Shown here: piece by piece, positions 11,603 through 24,800 of the stretch
How positions within the stretch are numbered: the first letter of the stretch is position 1
Layout: each line of letters opens with the position of its first letter
Origin: Epithemia pelagica
Taxonomy: Eukaryota > Bacillariophyta > Bacillariophyceae > Surirellales > Surirellaceae
Length of the DNA stretch: 64,000 nt
Assembly: GCA_946965045.2 (NCBI GenBank)
Contig: OX337231.1
Span: 2,108,001 to 2,172,000 of the forward strand
Direction of reading: 5' to 3'
The notes under the pieces: model-generated
The model's database searches: none
What the model saw: the letters and a program-made list of their open reading frames with translations, nothing else
What the model was told of the DNA's origin: nothing
Position numbers and translations under genes: made by a program

Positions 11603-12355
11603 ATGACTGTGCAAAATCATGAACTAGGTGAACTCGATATTCTGTGCAGCAAGGACAAGTCTCTTTCCACTCATCCTGGCAACCGTTTGTTTCGTGAACT
11701 AATCGAGGAAGCGAAGGCGCCCTATAAAAAGGCGATTGATAAGGCTACCAAGATGAAGATAACGAAAAACATTGTAGATCGGCTGCACAATGATTATGGG
11801 TGTCGATTTGTCAAGTTTGACACAGACTTGGCGTTCTGGGTGGAACTAAGTCGTATTGAATCAAGAGACAAGGTCGGCCATGCCCTACGCTTCGCCATCA
11901 AAGGAGCTCCGAAGAAGAGTCTTACACGACGACGACGATCTTCGGCCACAAAAATGGCCCACAGGAGTAAGTCAAGCGAGGATCAAAGAAGCAGCATCAC
12001 ACGCACTTCATGTTCCTCCACCATTGCTAGCATCCGTCCAAGCACCAAGGGAAATTCCAGTCTTCTCTCGTCTGGTCTAAGTATTGACAGAATCGAGACT
12101 GCACGAGGGAATCTCGATCTCATTTTCAAGCGACAGCAAGAGCTTCTTCTCGCGTTCAGCAACCACGTGGATGAGAGAACTACAGAAGAGCATTCAGCAT
12201 CTTGTCAAGAGGACCCTGGAATGAACCAATCAGAAAAGATGATGTCGCCGTCGTTGATGGAGCCTTTGGATCTAGATTCTGCTGAAGTTGCTGACATTCT
12301 TACAGCTGACGAGTTCAACTTTTTCGGTGGCTCTTCTGACCATGTTGAGCTGTAA
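11603..12355 (+). CDS. DUF6824 domain protein
   Basis: Single-exon, 250 aa. Residues about 10-98 carry the diatom-expanded DUF6824 pattern: an N-terminal D-[IV]-L-x-x-[KR] segment, then THPGNRLFRELIEEAK, a Tyr/Lys-rich helix, IVDRLHNDYGCRFVKFD, and finally W-x-E-[LV] and KVGHALRFAI. In this family the segment after HPGN and the final K-[VI]-x-H-A-[LF]-R are the most constant, and both are present. The first motif reads DILCSKDKS rather than the usual D-x-L-x-G-R-G, a divergent form. The rest of the protein is basic then Ser-rich and acidic at the end, with no clear domain. Members are common in diatom genomes and are suspected nuclear or regulatory factors; no biochemical role is established that I know of. 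Confidence 0.75.
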   Translation: MTVQNHELGELDILCSKDKSLSTHPGNRLFRELIEEAKAPYKKAIDKATKMKITKNIVDRLHNDYGCRFVKFDTDLAFWVELSRIESRDKVGHALRFAIKGAPKKSLTRRRRSSATKMAHRSKSSEDQRSSITRTSCSSTIASIRPSTKGNSSLLSSGLSIDRIETARGNLDLIFKRQQELLLAFSNHVDERTTEEHSASCQEDPGMNQSEKMMSPSLMEPLDLDSAEVADILTADEFNFFGGSSDHVEL

Positions 12356-13051
12356 GCCAGAGATTTTTGCTTCAACCTTCTGACTTGGGACCACATTGCT
12401 CCAGTTTCTTCTAAAGGCGGTTCGTGGAAACCGTTCTGTCCTTGGAGGATAGTATAATGTTGATAGCGATCCTTGAATCAATGCTTCACTTCTTGTGTAC
12501 ACGCGCTCCTGTTGTCGTGAATCCTGAAACTCGTCCAACGACCATAGCCAAACCATCCTCGAAAACTTTGCCATAAAGGAGTCAGCGTCTTATTTGGATT
12601 TCGTGAAACTCGGCCAGAGTCCTTCTTGGCGGCAAAAGACGCCGTGCGTCCTGTGTGTCGTTCTTGTCACAAGGACCACGCCCGGAAAGAGTCGAAATCC
12701 ATCATAGTTCATGGAGGGCCGTCTTTAGCGTCGACACTTGACATTGCCGCATTTCGACCGTGAGAAGATATATGTAATATGTCATGGTATCACCTATTAG
12801 ACCAAGCCATGCCTTGCTCTTTGTTTCATGCAAGAAAAGTCGCTTGTTCTTCGTTGTATGCAATCACAGTTCACTTTCACAGTTCACAGTCTTCTTCCGA
12901 ATCATCTGCACTCGGGTCGCTTATGGGTAGCTTTTGGTCGGTCGCCGATATCATGCTGGCTTCTTGCCGTCCATTTATTTTTCAGGTCTCCCACCAACAT
13001 CTATTTCGACAGACTTGACGACGACAACTATAGAGAAGAGGATGACAAAGA
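12356..13051. other. Intergenic, BMS1 5' region
   Basis: No gene seen. Holds the promoter of the BMS1 gene, whose ATG is at 13052. Confidence 0.45.
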
Positions 13052-16000
13052 ATGGAGGATGCTACTCATCAACAAGACCATCACAAGCATAAGGAACGAA
13101 AGAGTGGCAGGGGTGCCAAGGAGAAGAAGAAGGACAAACGAGCCAAACAGCAGGGCACACGTGTTGAGCGTCATAATTCACGAGCCTTTGGCGTGTCCAA
13201 TGTAACACGGACCAAGCGCACGATCCAGAGGAATCTGGATCGATCCCAGAAAAAGGAATATGTCCCTCTGGTGGATAAGCGATCCACAGTTACCCATGAA
13301 ACTCCTCCTGCTGTGGTAGTTGTGATGGGACCAGCAGGAGTTGGGAAATCAACCTTGATCCGGTCTCTTGTCAAGCTCTATACCAATCACAATCTTACCA
13401 CAATAACTGGGCCCATCACAATCATTACAGGGAAGAACAAGCGAATCACACTGATTGAATGTCCCAACGATACGGCCTCCATGTTGGACTGTGCCAAGAT
13501 TGCCGACTTGGTTCTGCTGGTGGTGGATGCCAAGTTTGGATTTGAAATGGAAACGTTTGAATTTCTAAACATATTACAAACGCATGGGTTTCCCAAAGTG
13601 ATGGGGGTCTTTACTCATTTAGATCAGTTTCGTACGGCAAAGAACTTGAGAAAAACCAAGAAACTAATGAAACAACGATTTTGGACGGAAATCTATCAAG
13701 GAGCCAAAATGTTTTATTTTTCTGGTGTGATCAACGGCAAATATCTTCGAAATGAAGTCAAGCAACTCCAGCTTTATATATCTCGAGCAAAGGTAAGATT
13801 GTTTATGCAGAACATGTGATCCGATGAAGGTTGTGAGGACGTTTACGATTTTGGTGACTTCTGTCTGAGGTTTCTTGGAAACACTCTGAATGACAATGTC
13901 GTGTTCTTTTGGAGCAAGTCTGAATCTTTGTCGGTGGGACGACCTGATGCTTGGCTTCCACCTATGCAGCGATCTAACTTTATTTCGTATCTGTTTTTGT
14001 CACCCAGTTTCGTCCGTTGATATGGCGGAATACGCATCCATACATTTTGGTCGATCGTCACGAGGATTTGACCAATCCCAACGACATTGAAGAAAATGTC
14101 GATTGCACTCGAACGATTGCTTTTTATGGGTATGTTCGAGGAACATCACTAAAACCATCTGCCAAAGTACACCTGATTGGGGTCGGTGATTTCGATATTG
14201 CCGAAATGAGTCTTTTGCCAGATCCCTGTCCCATGCCCCAAAAAGAACAGGAACGCACGTCACTCGACAAGAAGGACTCCCTCATATTTGCCCCCCTTTC
14301 TAATGTTGGTATGGTGGCATTTGACAAGGATGCTGTGTATATTGATATTGGACGGGTCAACTATACCAAGAAGGAAAACCTGGCCTTGACGGCTCGTGCG
14401 GGTGAGCAACGCGAGAATGAGGGTGATGGAGAGGAGGGCAAAGTCCAGAATGACGAAGAAGAATCCGAGCCTGATCTCAACACCCCTTCAGGCCTCTTGA
14501 AGAGCCTACAAGATGTTAATGCGAGTGTTGATGAAATGATGGACAAATCTTCCTTGCGAATATTCAAAGGGAGTAAAGCTGTGAAGGGTAGCTTGCGAGA
14601 TGAAAGTGATAGTGATGACAGTGATGATGCTGATTCGGACGACGAATCTGTTGACTCAGCGGGGGATGAAAGTGCCTCCGAGGAGGAAGATGCAATCGAA
14701 AATGATAGAGCGCAGAATGCTCCCGGTCGTATCGGAAGGAAGATGGTTCTGGAACCAGACCAAAACAGGGAAGCATCTGAATCAGATTCAAGCAGCGACG
14801 ACGATGATGATGACGATGACGACGACAACGACAACGATGCAAATGATTCGTCCGATGATTCTGACTCACAGAGTAGCGAGGAAGGTGAAAACAATGACAA
14901 CGTCAATGCCCGAGAAACGGCGACGAGCTCTCATGGCAAGGGCAAAGACTCGGGACAAAATTGGAAACTTGGAATATCAGAGCGAGCTAGGGAATCTTTT
15001 CTTGAGCGACAATCAGCATCAGTGACATTACAGCAACTTGTTTATGGGAAACCAGGGGTAAATACTATCACTGAAGATGATGAGGGCGACGGCCAAGAAT
15101 CTTCTGGTACCGATGATGATGACGATGACGAATTCTTTAAATTGAAACAACCACAGCATAGGAGGGAAAGGTTGTCAGGATCGCAATCTTCGTCATCGCC
15201 CGGCCACTCCTTCAACTTGGACGAGAATGACTCTTCCAGAACCATCCACTCAAATGTCGTAAACGAGTTTGATGTCGCTCCGTGGCTCGAGGAAGGTGAG
15301 GACTGTTTGCTTGAATCAATCCGTGACAAGTTTGTGACAGGGAATTGGGACACAAACGATTCAGAGGAGGAAAATAATGGAGAGTTTGAAGATCTAGAAA
15401 CAGGCGAAAAGTTCGGTATGCCTGAAGAAGGAACAATGTTGAAAGACGATGCCGATAATGCAACTAGGGGGATGACGGACGAAGAACGCCGCATGTACAT
15501 CGCTGAACAGAAAGCAGGCAAGAAGGGAAACTTTGATGCGGAATATGACGAGACGAAGAAGCAATCTGGGGTGACGAAAAGCAACAAGCCAGACGCCGAA
15601 AACGAATACCTTGAGGCGTTGAAACGAGAGAAGGAAGCTAGGTTGGCCCGGAATCAGGCGGAGTTTGGAGAAGATGGGGATCGCTCGAGAATTCGACACG
15701 AAGGATATCGACAAGGAATGTATTGCCGCGTGGTGATTAACTCAGTTGCAGCATCATTCGTGTCGTCGTTTGATCCGAATAAGCCCCTCGTTCTGGGAGG
15801 ACTCACTCCACAGGAAACAAATCTTGGCCTCACACGGTGCCGATTAAAGAAACACAGATGGCACAAGAAGATCTTGAAGTGCAAGGATCCATTGGTGTTT
15901 TCAATTGGATGGAGAAGGTTTCAGTCAATACCAGTGTTCTCCACTGAGGATCAAAATGGTCGTTTGCGATACCTAAAATATACGCCTGAACATATGCATT

Positions 16001-16893
16001 GTTTGGCGACCTTCTACGGACCACAGACCCCTCCCAATACAGGTTTTGTCGCCATACAAAAGCTCTCTGGTAACTCTGCCGGTTTCCGCATTGCTGCAAC
16101 CGGAGTCGTCTTGGAGCTCGATGCGTCATTCCCAGTCGTGAAAAAGCTCAAGTTGGTCGGTACGCCCAGCAAAATCTTTAAGAATACTGCGTTTGTGACT
16201 GGTATGTTTAATTCAGAACTCGAGGTTAGCCGTTTCGAAGGTGCCAGCATTAAAACAGTGAGTGGAATACGAGGACAGGTGAAAAAGGCTATTCGGGAAG
16301 GTCAACCTGGCACGTTTCGGGCCACGTTTGAAGACAAGATCATGGTATCCGATATTGTGATATGTCGGACATGGATGCCAGTGGATATCCCCAGATATTT
16401 CAACCCTGTATCCAACCATCTTTGGAAAGAAGGAGTGGACGGATGGAAGGGCGTGAGGCCAAAAGCCCAGTTGCAACTGGAGACCAATACACCCATTGAA
16501 GTGAACCCTGACTCCATCTACAAACCAATTGAACGACCCGAGCGGCGTGTCAAGAAGCTCAAGATCCCGAAGAGATTGGAAGAGTCACTGCCATTTGCCT
16601 CAAAACCAAAGGTTGAAAAGAAACGACGAAAGGATGGATACTTGAAAAAGCGTGCCGTTGTTATGGAGAAAGATGAGCGTAAAAAGTTGACCTTTGTACA
16701 AGCACTCAACACAATTCGAAACGAAAAAGTGTCCAAACGTAAATCGAAGAAGGAAGAACGCGCTGAGGCCAAGGGCAAGGAACAAGCGAAGATCGATCAA
16801 GCGAAACTGGAGGTTCACATGATGAACAAGAAACGAAAGTACAGAGAAGCAGGGAAGCGTGAACAAGCCCGTCAGAAAAAGATGAAAACCTAG
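13052..16893 (+). CDS. BMS1: Ribosome biogenesis GTPase BMS1
   Basis: Two exons: 13052-13792 and 14008-16893, joined across a 215-nt intron (AAAG|GTAAG ... CCCAG|TTT), phase 0, 1208 aa. Yeast Bms1 is close in size. The N-terminus is Lys-rich. The P-loop GPAGVGKST lies at residues 93-101, an ECPND segment stands where the switch II region is expected, and THLD is the guanine-specificity-like motif. Next come the AARP2CN-type segment ([11 protein letters not shown]), a long Asp/Glu/Ser-rich acidic linker (about 14580-15140), and the conserved C-terminal RIBIOP_C region with RFxSIPVFST, PQTPPNTGF and [18 protein letters not shown] stretches. The end is a basic coiled tail. BMS1 is a nucleolar GTPase that works with RCL1 and the U3 snoRNP in 18S rRNA processing and 40S assembly. 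Highly confident identification. Confidence 0.95.
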
Positions 16894-17277
16894 TGCTTCA
16901 TGATGAGATCCCCTCTAAATCCGCGTCTCTTTAGAACCACTGTCTCCGACGAGGGCAGTCTTTGATCCATGAATAGGGTTGCTTGGTCATCGTGCTTTCT
17001 GAGTTTCTTCTTTCGTTCCCGTTACCCAGACTCCTCTCTAAAGTGACAGGCGACTGGGATGCTCCTCTAGTAGCTCTCTAGGGAGGAGTATTCAACACAG
17101 GAGTAGGTAGCTGCATTTAATACTCATCAGTTACGTACATCTCTTAGAAAGACTTTCTCAAACTTTTGATCTTGTCAGAAACGCGAAAGTTTCCCATTCC
17201 TCGGAACGAGATTTTCGAGCGACAGTTTCGGATGTTTTGATGCGACGCAATGAAATTTTCCGTGAACAGATCATGCA
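16894..17277. other. Intergenic, DNA ligase IV promoter region
   Basis: No gene seen. A short gap between two plus-strand genes. Confidence 0.4.
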
Positions 17278-20200
17278 ATGGACCAAGAGAAAGAGTCTCC
17301 CGATGTGCAAGGACTTCCCGTGAATCGGAAACGTGATCGATCGTCTGCTGGTCACGATGGCGAATCCAATGACAACAGTGACAACCCGAAATCCGCGACC
17401 GCTTTCATGGATCCAACAGACAAAAGCGGCGGAGTGTCAAACGACGACATGAAAGAACAAGAGGATGATGAAGACGACGCAGAAGATTGGGAAGATCTGA
17501 AGGATACCAATGTCGTGGTGGATGAAGAATTGTCGGATTTTGAGAAAGAAGATGAGGCGCGCGATGAGCCCTCAGATCAGCAGCAACCAGGATCTGGAAC
17601 TGCTCCGGCAGAAACTGTGGAGCCTTCGTACAAAAAGTTTGGATCCATCCCGTTTGCCTTGTTGACGAAGCGTTTGGAGCAGCTGTGGCAAAGAAAAACG
17701 ATGAAGAAAGGGAACAAACGGAACAAAAAACCAATTACATTGCAAGATATGCTTCTGAACCTTTTACCCCCGAAAATGTTACATACGTATTCCCAGCATG
17801 CACCGGGGGAATTGCCCGAATCCATTTTCCCCTTACTTCGCTTGCTTTGTCCAGAAAAGGATGGTGCGCGTCGTACGTTTGTCAAAGAAATGACCCTCGC
17901 CAGGGCCTACATCAAAGCATTTGGTTGGTCCACTGACAAGAAGGAATCTAGGAAACTGCTCAACTACACAGACCCAGCATTCGTGGGGACTGTTGGTGCC
18001 GGAGATTTTTCAGTCGTTTTGCAACAGGTCTTGTCCGGAGACGATCCTAATCTTGCTCGTGTGTCGAATGAACCGTCCAAAGTCACGCTTACTCAGATCA
18101 ATCAAGCATTGGATGATTTGGGCAGTTTAGCAGATAAAACAAGCCGAAAGACAAACCATGATTGGAGACAGTCCCGTGACAAAGGAAAGAAATCCCAGGA
18201 TAAACCCCTGAAAATCGGTGATCTCCGTGCCAACTGGGTTCGGCGGTTCTTAAACGTCGGGGATTTGAGACTGTCGCCCTTGGAACATAAGTGGCTGGCG
18301 CGTATCCTTATGGAACGAATGCAGTTTGGAATCGGATTCGACAAGTTGCTAACATGGTACAATCCTTTGGGTCCTGCCATGTGGAGTGGGCACAACTCTC
18401 TCAAGGCTGTGTGTAACGCATTGTGCCAACCCGCGGTGGCGGAAAAGATCAAGGCGGCAGCCGAATCTGAGAAGAAAGAGGAGGACCGAGATCTCACTGT
18501 TGCTCCTTACTTGACAATGTCGGCTAGTGGCGTCCAACTGGGCAAGAACTTTACACCCATGTTCTCACAACGAACGAGCTTCCAAAGGTCTGTGAATGAC
18601 ATGAAATTTGTCTCGTGGAGATGCCTTTCTAATTAGTTCTTATCACCCGTTTGATTGTGCAGAGTTATGACCGACGTATCAGGCAGACACAATGAATACC
18701 TCAAGAACCCCGACTTTGGTCGGCTAGGTGCGAGAGGACAAAGCTCCCCTGCACTGAAGTCATTGGCAATGAAGCATCCTGTCTTCTCTATCGAGACAAA
18801 ACTAGATGGAGAAAGAATGTTGCTGCATTACCACCGAAACGGCACACTTGTCAAGTTCCACTCGAGACAAGGAATTTGGTTCAGGTAAGTAATGTTACAG
18901 CAGGGCTTCAACAGACAATAAACCAAGTCTTTCAATATGTCCTGACTTTACCCTTCATCATTCCAGCAACCTTTATAGCCCAGTTCTCGGGCCCGCAATT
19001 CGGCGCGCGATGGAGGAATGGGACATGGACATTATTCTAGATGGAGAAGTGTTGGCCTGGGATAATGCAAAGAAAGAAACAGTACCTTTCGGAAACAACC
19101 GGACAGTTGCTAAACTCAGGCGCCAGTGGATGGGATCACAAGGACTTCTCGATGAACGCGATCAAAATGTTCACCAGGGAGAAGTGGACATAAGGGAATA
19201 TCCAATGAAAATGGACTTTGCAAACAAAGATGCACTCTTTCCTGACCTTGCAGGACGTGATTGTTGGCTGCAGTTTATCGTATTCGATGTTCTTTATGTA
19301 GATGGACCGAGAGCTCAAGAGTTCCTCGCAACTACGGTTTCGCCTTTCCTGAAGGTGGCACCTGGATCAATTATTAGTCTAGATGGCTTGGAGCGGAAAA
19401 AGATTCTCTACCGACTCATCAAGAAACAAGTAAACGAAGTCGAAGTTGTGTTGACCACGATCGTGCGGCCAAACGGAAAGTCTGCCGATGGAGAATCTTA
19501 CTTCTCGTTTGAAAATCCTTTGAAGGAGTTGGGCCATCCAGCCCATGCTCTCGACTCAATCACAGGTGCCTTCCATCGGCACATTCCAAACCTTTCTGAG
19601 ATTGACGTTACGAGAAGGGGAGCATTGTCAGACGAAGAAATAAGTCAAGCCCGTGCTGATTTGATCAATGAACACTACTCGTACATTGTCGAAAATTTGT
19701 TCTTGGAAGGGCTACTGTTCAAAGATCTATCCACTCCTTACGTTTTGGACAACATATCAAGGTTGCTTTCTTACTGGCGGAAGTTCAAGCCTGATTATTT
19801 CAACGGCGCAGCAGCGTCAGACCTTGACCTTGTTGTCATTGGTGCATATTTTGCGGTAAGCTGAACCTAATCTTGTCTTTAGCCGTCAATTTGATCATTC
19901 TCGCCATCTAACTTCCGTACAAAGACTGGACTGAGGCATTCGGGTCGACCGTCATCTTTTCTCTGCGCTTGCATCGATTCAAACGACGATAATCTGTTTT
20001 ATCCGTTCTGCAAGGTGAACGGCGGCTCACTTGATTTCAACGATTTGAATGCTTTCCTTGAGAGGACTGAGTTCAAAGCTGCGACGTCGGACTCTGCCAT
20101 CGACTACGGGAAATGGTTTCGTATCGAAAGTATTGATGAGCTACCACCCTTTGTCACCACTCATAGCAATGTAGGAGAAGGGAAACCATGGCGACCTGGA

Positions 20201-21673
20201 AAGAAGGATACCCCGGACCTCTGGATAGACCCTCGTAACTCTGCTGTTGTTACACTGAACGCTGGAGAAATCGTTTTCAGTTCCGCGTTTCCCGTCGGAG
20301 TTACGCTTCGCTTTCCTCGAATAACACGCCTTCGATTCGACAAAGATCCTGATGAGATTGAAAGCGATACGAGTTTATGGGACCTCTACAACAAGGTCGA
20401 AGCAGAACGTGCTCAAGGAGCCAATTCGTTTGCTCCATTGAGCGGAGATACAGGTTCAAAAGCCAAGTTCAAGAGATTCCTTACTGAATCACAGTACTCC
20501 AAACACAAGAGGAGCAGTGCTACACGGGTCCACCAGAAAAAGAGCCTCTCCGTAGCAATCGCGGCGAATCCACAGCATCGGAAAAGCAATGCTTTTCTAG
20601 GATTGTCATTCTGTGTACTCAATGGAAACTTCTCTCTGGAATCTTCGATGAAAGCTTTGGTGTCTACGGAAGAGGGATGGATTAAATCTGCTTCTGCTGT
20701 CAGAAGCAAGGTAGATGTGGAAAGTTTCGTCAAGGAGCATGGTGGGAAAGTAAAGATTTCGCCCGATGAAGAGTGTTTCGTTCTTGGTGGGAGAAAGAAT
20801 GATGTCAGTGTTCGACTACACATTCGGGGTATTGAGTCGGCACGGGAACTAACAAAGCACAATGAGAAAGCAACAACACAGAAGGCACTGAAATACCGTA
20901 AGATGGCGAGTCATCGGGGAGTTCTGCGGTGGACTTTCCCTTTCTCGCTGCTGTCAAAGTGGAGTACTCTCTCAAGTGAAGGAACAATAAAGACGGTTGC
21001 TCCTCAGCTTCTCGTCACGAACACTCTGGACTATCTGTCACAGCCGTCTCCGCAGCATCAAGCCGACCTGCTTCTTAGTCTCGGAAGAATGGACAATGTT
21101 GTCATGATGGAACAAGCACTGGAATTCACCGGAGAGTTGTTGCCTGATGGCAAGCGAAATAAGAGCTTCCCCTGGTACACAGCAACTTTGTCCGCTATGG
21201 AACAAAAGGACATCTGGGTTTTATTTGCTGGACACGGTCATTCAAACAATCCACTCGTGGTGCGCTATCCCACGGATGATCCTTTGAACAGTGGACGGCT
21301 TGTGATCTACCCTGACATATTTCCTCTGCGTGCACAAGAAACAGAAAGCTCGACCGATGTATGGAAAACGGTCCTACCTAGATGTGAACAGATTCTCGCC
21401 ATTATTCCTCTTATCAGAGTTTACGGCGCAACTGTTGCTACGCAGCTCAGCTCCTCTGTAACACATCTTGTTTGTGACCTTCCAGGTCATGTACACTTCA
21501 TGTTCGATACTACAAATGACGACACGGACAGAAAAGAAGCTAAAAAATCAATTTTGGGACTCAAACGAGGCCCTTCATTGTTGCAACGACTCAACTTGCT
21601 ACATCCAATGAAGGTCTGGATTGTTTCTCCCTCATGGGTGAGGGAGCTCGGTCGGTTACGTTGGGGATGCTAG
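17278..21673 (+). CDS. LIG4: DNA ligase IV (ATP-dependent, NHEJ)
   Basis: Four exons: 17278-18587, 18663-18884, 18967-19855 and 19925-21673. Introns are 75, 82 and 69 nt, all GT-AG, and the total is 1389 aa. The first about 125 residues are an acidic extension. The DNA-binding domain follows, then the nucleotidyltransferase domain with motif I ETKLDGER (catalytic Lys483), motif III DIILDGEVLAWD, motif IV EGLLFKDLS and motif V-like WRKFKPDYF. The OB-fold region carries TGLRHSGRPSSFLCA. The C-terminus has two BRCT-like domains, one starting near SNAFLGLSFCVLNG and one ending WIVSPSWVRELG, separated by a linker where XRCC4 binds in other eukaryotes. At about 1390 aa it is longer than animal or yeast ligase IV (about 910-940 aa) because of the N-terminal extension and longer linkers. 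It seals double-strand breaks in the nucleus. Confidence 0.93.
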
Positions 21674-21858
21674 TCTATTGATTGCATTTATCTAGTGTTT
21701 AAGAGGAGCAAGTCTGATAAAGTCAGTTCTTATTAACCAAACAACCGTGGATCTCATTAGGAATACTACAAATATTATTCAATGTCTGTATTGCAGACCT
21801 GGAGCAGTTAACAATTGATCGCCAGACATGATCCCAACACGAAATGACCAACACCGAA

Positions 21859-24800
21859 CTATACATCCAATGCCGTTGCGTTTAACGATTTACAGCGAAT
21901 TGAATTCAGTACGCTGCCGATTCCAGAACGCGGCTCTGTTGATGGACGCCTGGGAGAAAACTGGTTATGTGAAACTCTATGTCCGTTGTGGTTTCGATTC
22001 ATGCGTCGTCGGGCTGCACGATCTTGCGCTATTGATTGTTCGACGGATGTTTCCCATTGGTCGCAAAACGCGGACAAGATTCGGAATACGTCTGGAGCTT
22101 GTATTTCATCCTGTTGTTCTTCGCCAAAAAAGTTCAACAAAGTCGAATACGACTGCTTCAGCTCTTCCATTTCGCGATAAACTGACGCCATCTTCAAACA
22201 GGCATCCAACGCGAACCTCCCAATGGGTGAAGATTGCATTAGTTCTACTTCGACCTCTGTTGACGACGCATTGCCTCCAATCCGCAACGCCATTTGACGA
22301 ATATCAGTGATGCGTGCATCCATACTGGCCACATCCTCCTTCATCTGTTCCATATCAACTTTTTGGGCCCTTCGCAACGATGGGAGTTCGTCTCGAAGCT
22401 GCACCGAATCCGGCGAGTTGCGATGTAAGATCCGGGCCACATACTCGAGAAATGTAGTCTTCCGATCAAATGCCTTTCCTTGGCTCAATCGCGAAAGAGA
22501 CTGGAGCCGGATCGCAGAAGCTCTAGGCTTTGGAGACTGTCCTGCCGTGTTCAAACGATTGCCAAGTTCCAACAACAAGCCAAGCAACGCACGAAGACGA
22601 GTGGAGCTCATCAATTCCTCGCATGACTTTTGAACAAGCCGAGAATCTGAGGGAGTTTGTAGTGAGCTTACACCGGGAAAAACACTTAAGACAAACTTCA
22701 AAAGACTTACCATTTTTCAATCCATCAATCACCACGGTAAACTGCTTCATAAACAGCATTGCATCAAGCTTTTGCTTCGCTTGTCGCACTCCAAGCATAG
22801 CTGCCATGAACTTTTCGCATTCTGACTTCAACATATGCTTCCCTCCGGCTTTTGAAATGTTGTTCCTCAGCTTCTCCTCTTCCTCGGCAGTTGGAAGTAA
22901 AGGCAGTAAAGCTCGGATCTGGTCTGCTGTAAGCGCATCATAGTCAAACCCATCAATTGCCTTGGCAATATCATGGTGCGACAGCTTGATTCGGGCAAGG
23001 ACAATTCCTCCGTTGTTTGCTCTTTTGGCGTCGATTACTGTCGCTCCGAGCTTGCCCTCTTTCTTCACATGCCTCTTAAGCAATGGGTCCTTTGCTTCTT
23101 GAAACAGGCGATTGTATTCTTCAAGATCCAATTGCATGTTTCCGCTGGTCCAACGATTTTCACGCTGTACCATTGCCCAAACAGTGTTCGACCTGACATT
23201 GTCATGAGGTTCCCAATGAACGCGGAAACGGCGGTATGGATCAACCTCGGGTTTCGTGGCACCTGGAGAACTTGAAGGTCTCGATTTTATCGGAGGGCTT
23301 GACGATTTGTCCAGAGCACCAGGGTCAATTCCATCGCGGATCATGGCATTTAGGACTGCTCCTTCGGGGAGCCCCATTTTCAACATTTTGGTGTATTTTT
23401 CTGGAAGTGGACTTTCCATGTCTGTGGTAAGAGCGCTCACGGGCGTCGAGAGGGTATTCTTGACTGCAACTTTGGGTTTTGTAGGAGTGATTTCGCTTAG
23501 TATAGGCTTGCTCTGTTGCTGGTGTACCATTTGGTATCGACTTTGCAACAACGGTCCAAGCAATAAAGGCGCGTGTCGTTTGCTCTCCGCCGCCTCATGT
23601 CCACCTGGTTTTTCGATACTTGGTTTGTTGTTTCCTGACGACGAACTATCGCTCCCAATTTTCCGTTGTGTTTGGGTTTTTCGCTGTAGCGGTTTTGGTG
23701 CTTGAGTGTTCTTTCTGAACTCATTATTCCAGTCAAAAGGAGGTTGTGACTTTAGCTGAGGTGCCACTGACCCGGACACGTCCTCTCTGCTCTGTGCATT
23801 CCATTCAACACGAGAACCGTTTTCTTGGAAACTACCTTGAAACATGTCTTTACTTCGGGGTGCTTCCGACACAAACCCCGATGACCTAATCTTCGATGGT
23901 GCCAAGTGTCCAGTGAAGGGTTTGGTTGCCGACGGTCTCGCCACTAGATCCGGCTTGGTCGTCTTGAAGGGATCAGCGGTAAAATCAATCCATGAATCAC
24001 CATCGGACCAAGTGTCACCCGAAAAGGACGGTTCCAAGGCACTTGTCTGTGGACGGACTTCTGAAACGCGTCGTCGTTCCACATCAATGGGGGCTGGTAG
24101 GCGTGGATCCGCAACAGGGGGACGGACAAAGTCTTCTTCGGGACGCATGACAAACCCATGGACAGCAGATGCCCATGGGGTAGGGGCCATGGGTCGATCA
24201 CGCACTGTAGTAGTGCCAAACGAAGGAGCAGGATTGCCAACCACTGCATTATCCAACACCGACTTGTTCTCGATACGACCAGTGTTCATCTGGTGTTCGT
24301 CAAACCAATTCGAAGTGAGCGTCGATGAGGAACTCTTGGAAACGACACTGGCATGATCACCAAACAGATTGCCATGGTCGTGACCGAATTCCGGTGGTTC
24401 CAATTCATGTCCCAGGTTTTCCACGGCAGCTTCATCCGTCGATTTCACCAACTCCAGATCGAAATGAAACGACTCGGAGGAAACGCGACCATTCAACGCA
24501 TCCATTGTTTCACTGGTAGCTGTGGTGTTGGTTTCATTTTTGGACAATTGTGGACTGTGGAACGGGTGTTGCAACTGTCGGACTTGTTTGTGCGACAATT
24601 GGAATTTCTTCAAGGGACTTTGAAAGGTTCGCAACGAGATTCGATCTTGTAATCCAGGAGTGACTTGATCGTCACGCGCATCCTCATTGGAAGAATGGGC
24701 CGGGTCACATTCCACGGGTGTTTCCGGCATTCGACGAACCGAACTGTAGCGACTGTGATCTTCATTTTCCTCCAATAAGGCCGTGGCAGAGACCTCTGGC

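Noticed and set aside
14361-15587. Minus-strand Ser-rich frames of 181 codons
   Set aside because: They are the antisense of the acidic linker of BMS1 (GAT/GAA codons read as ATC/TTC/TCx).
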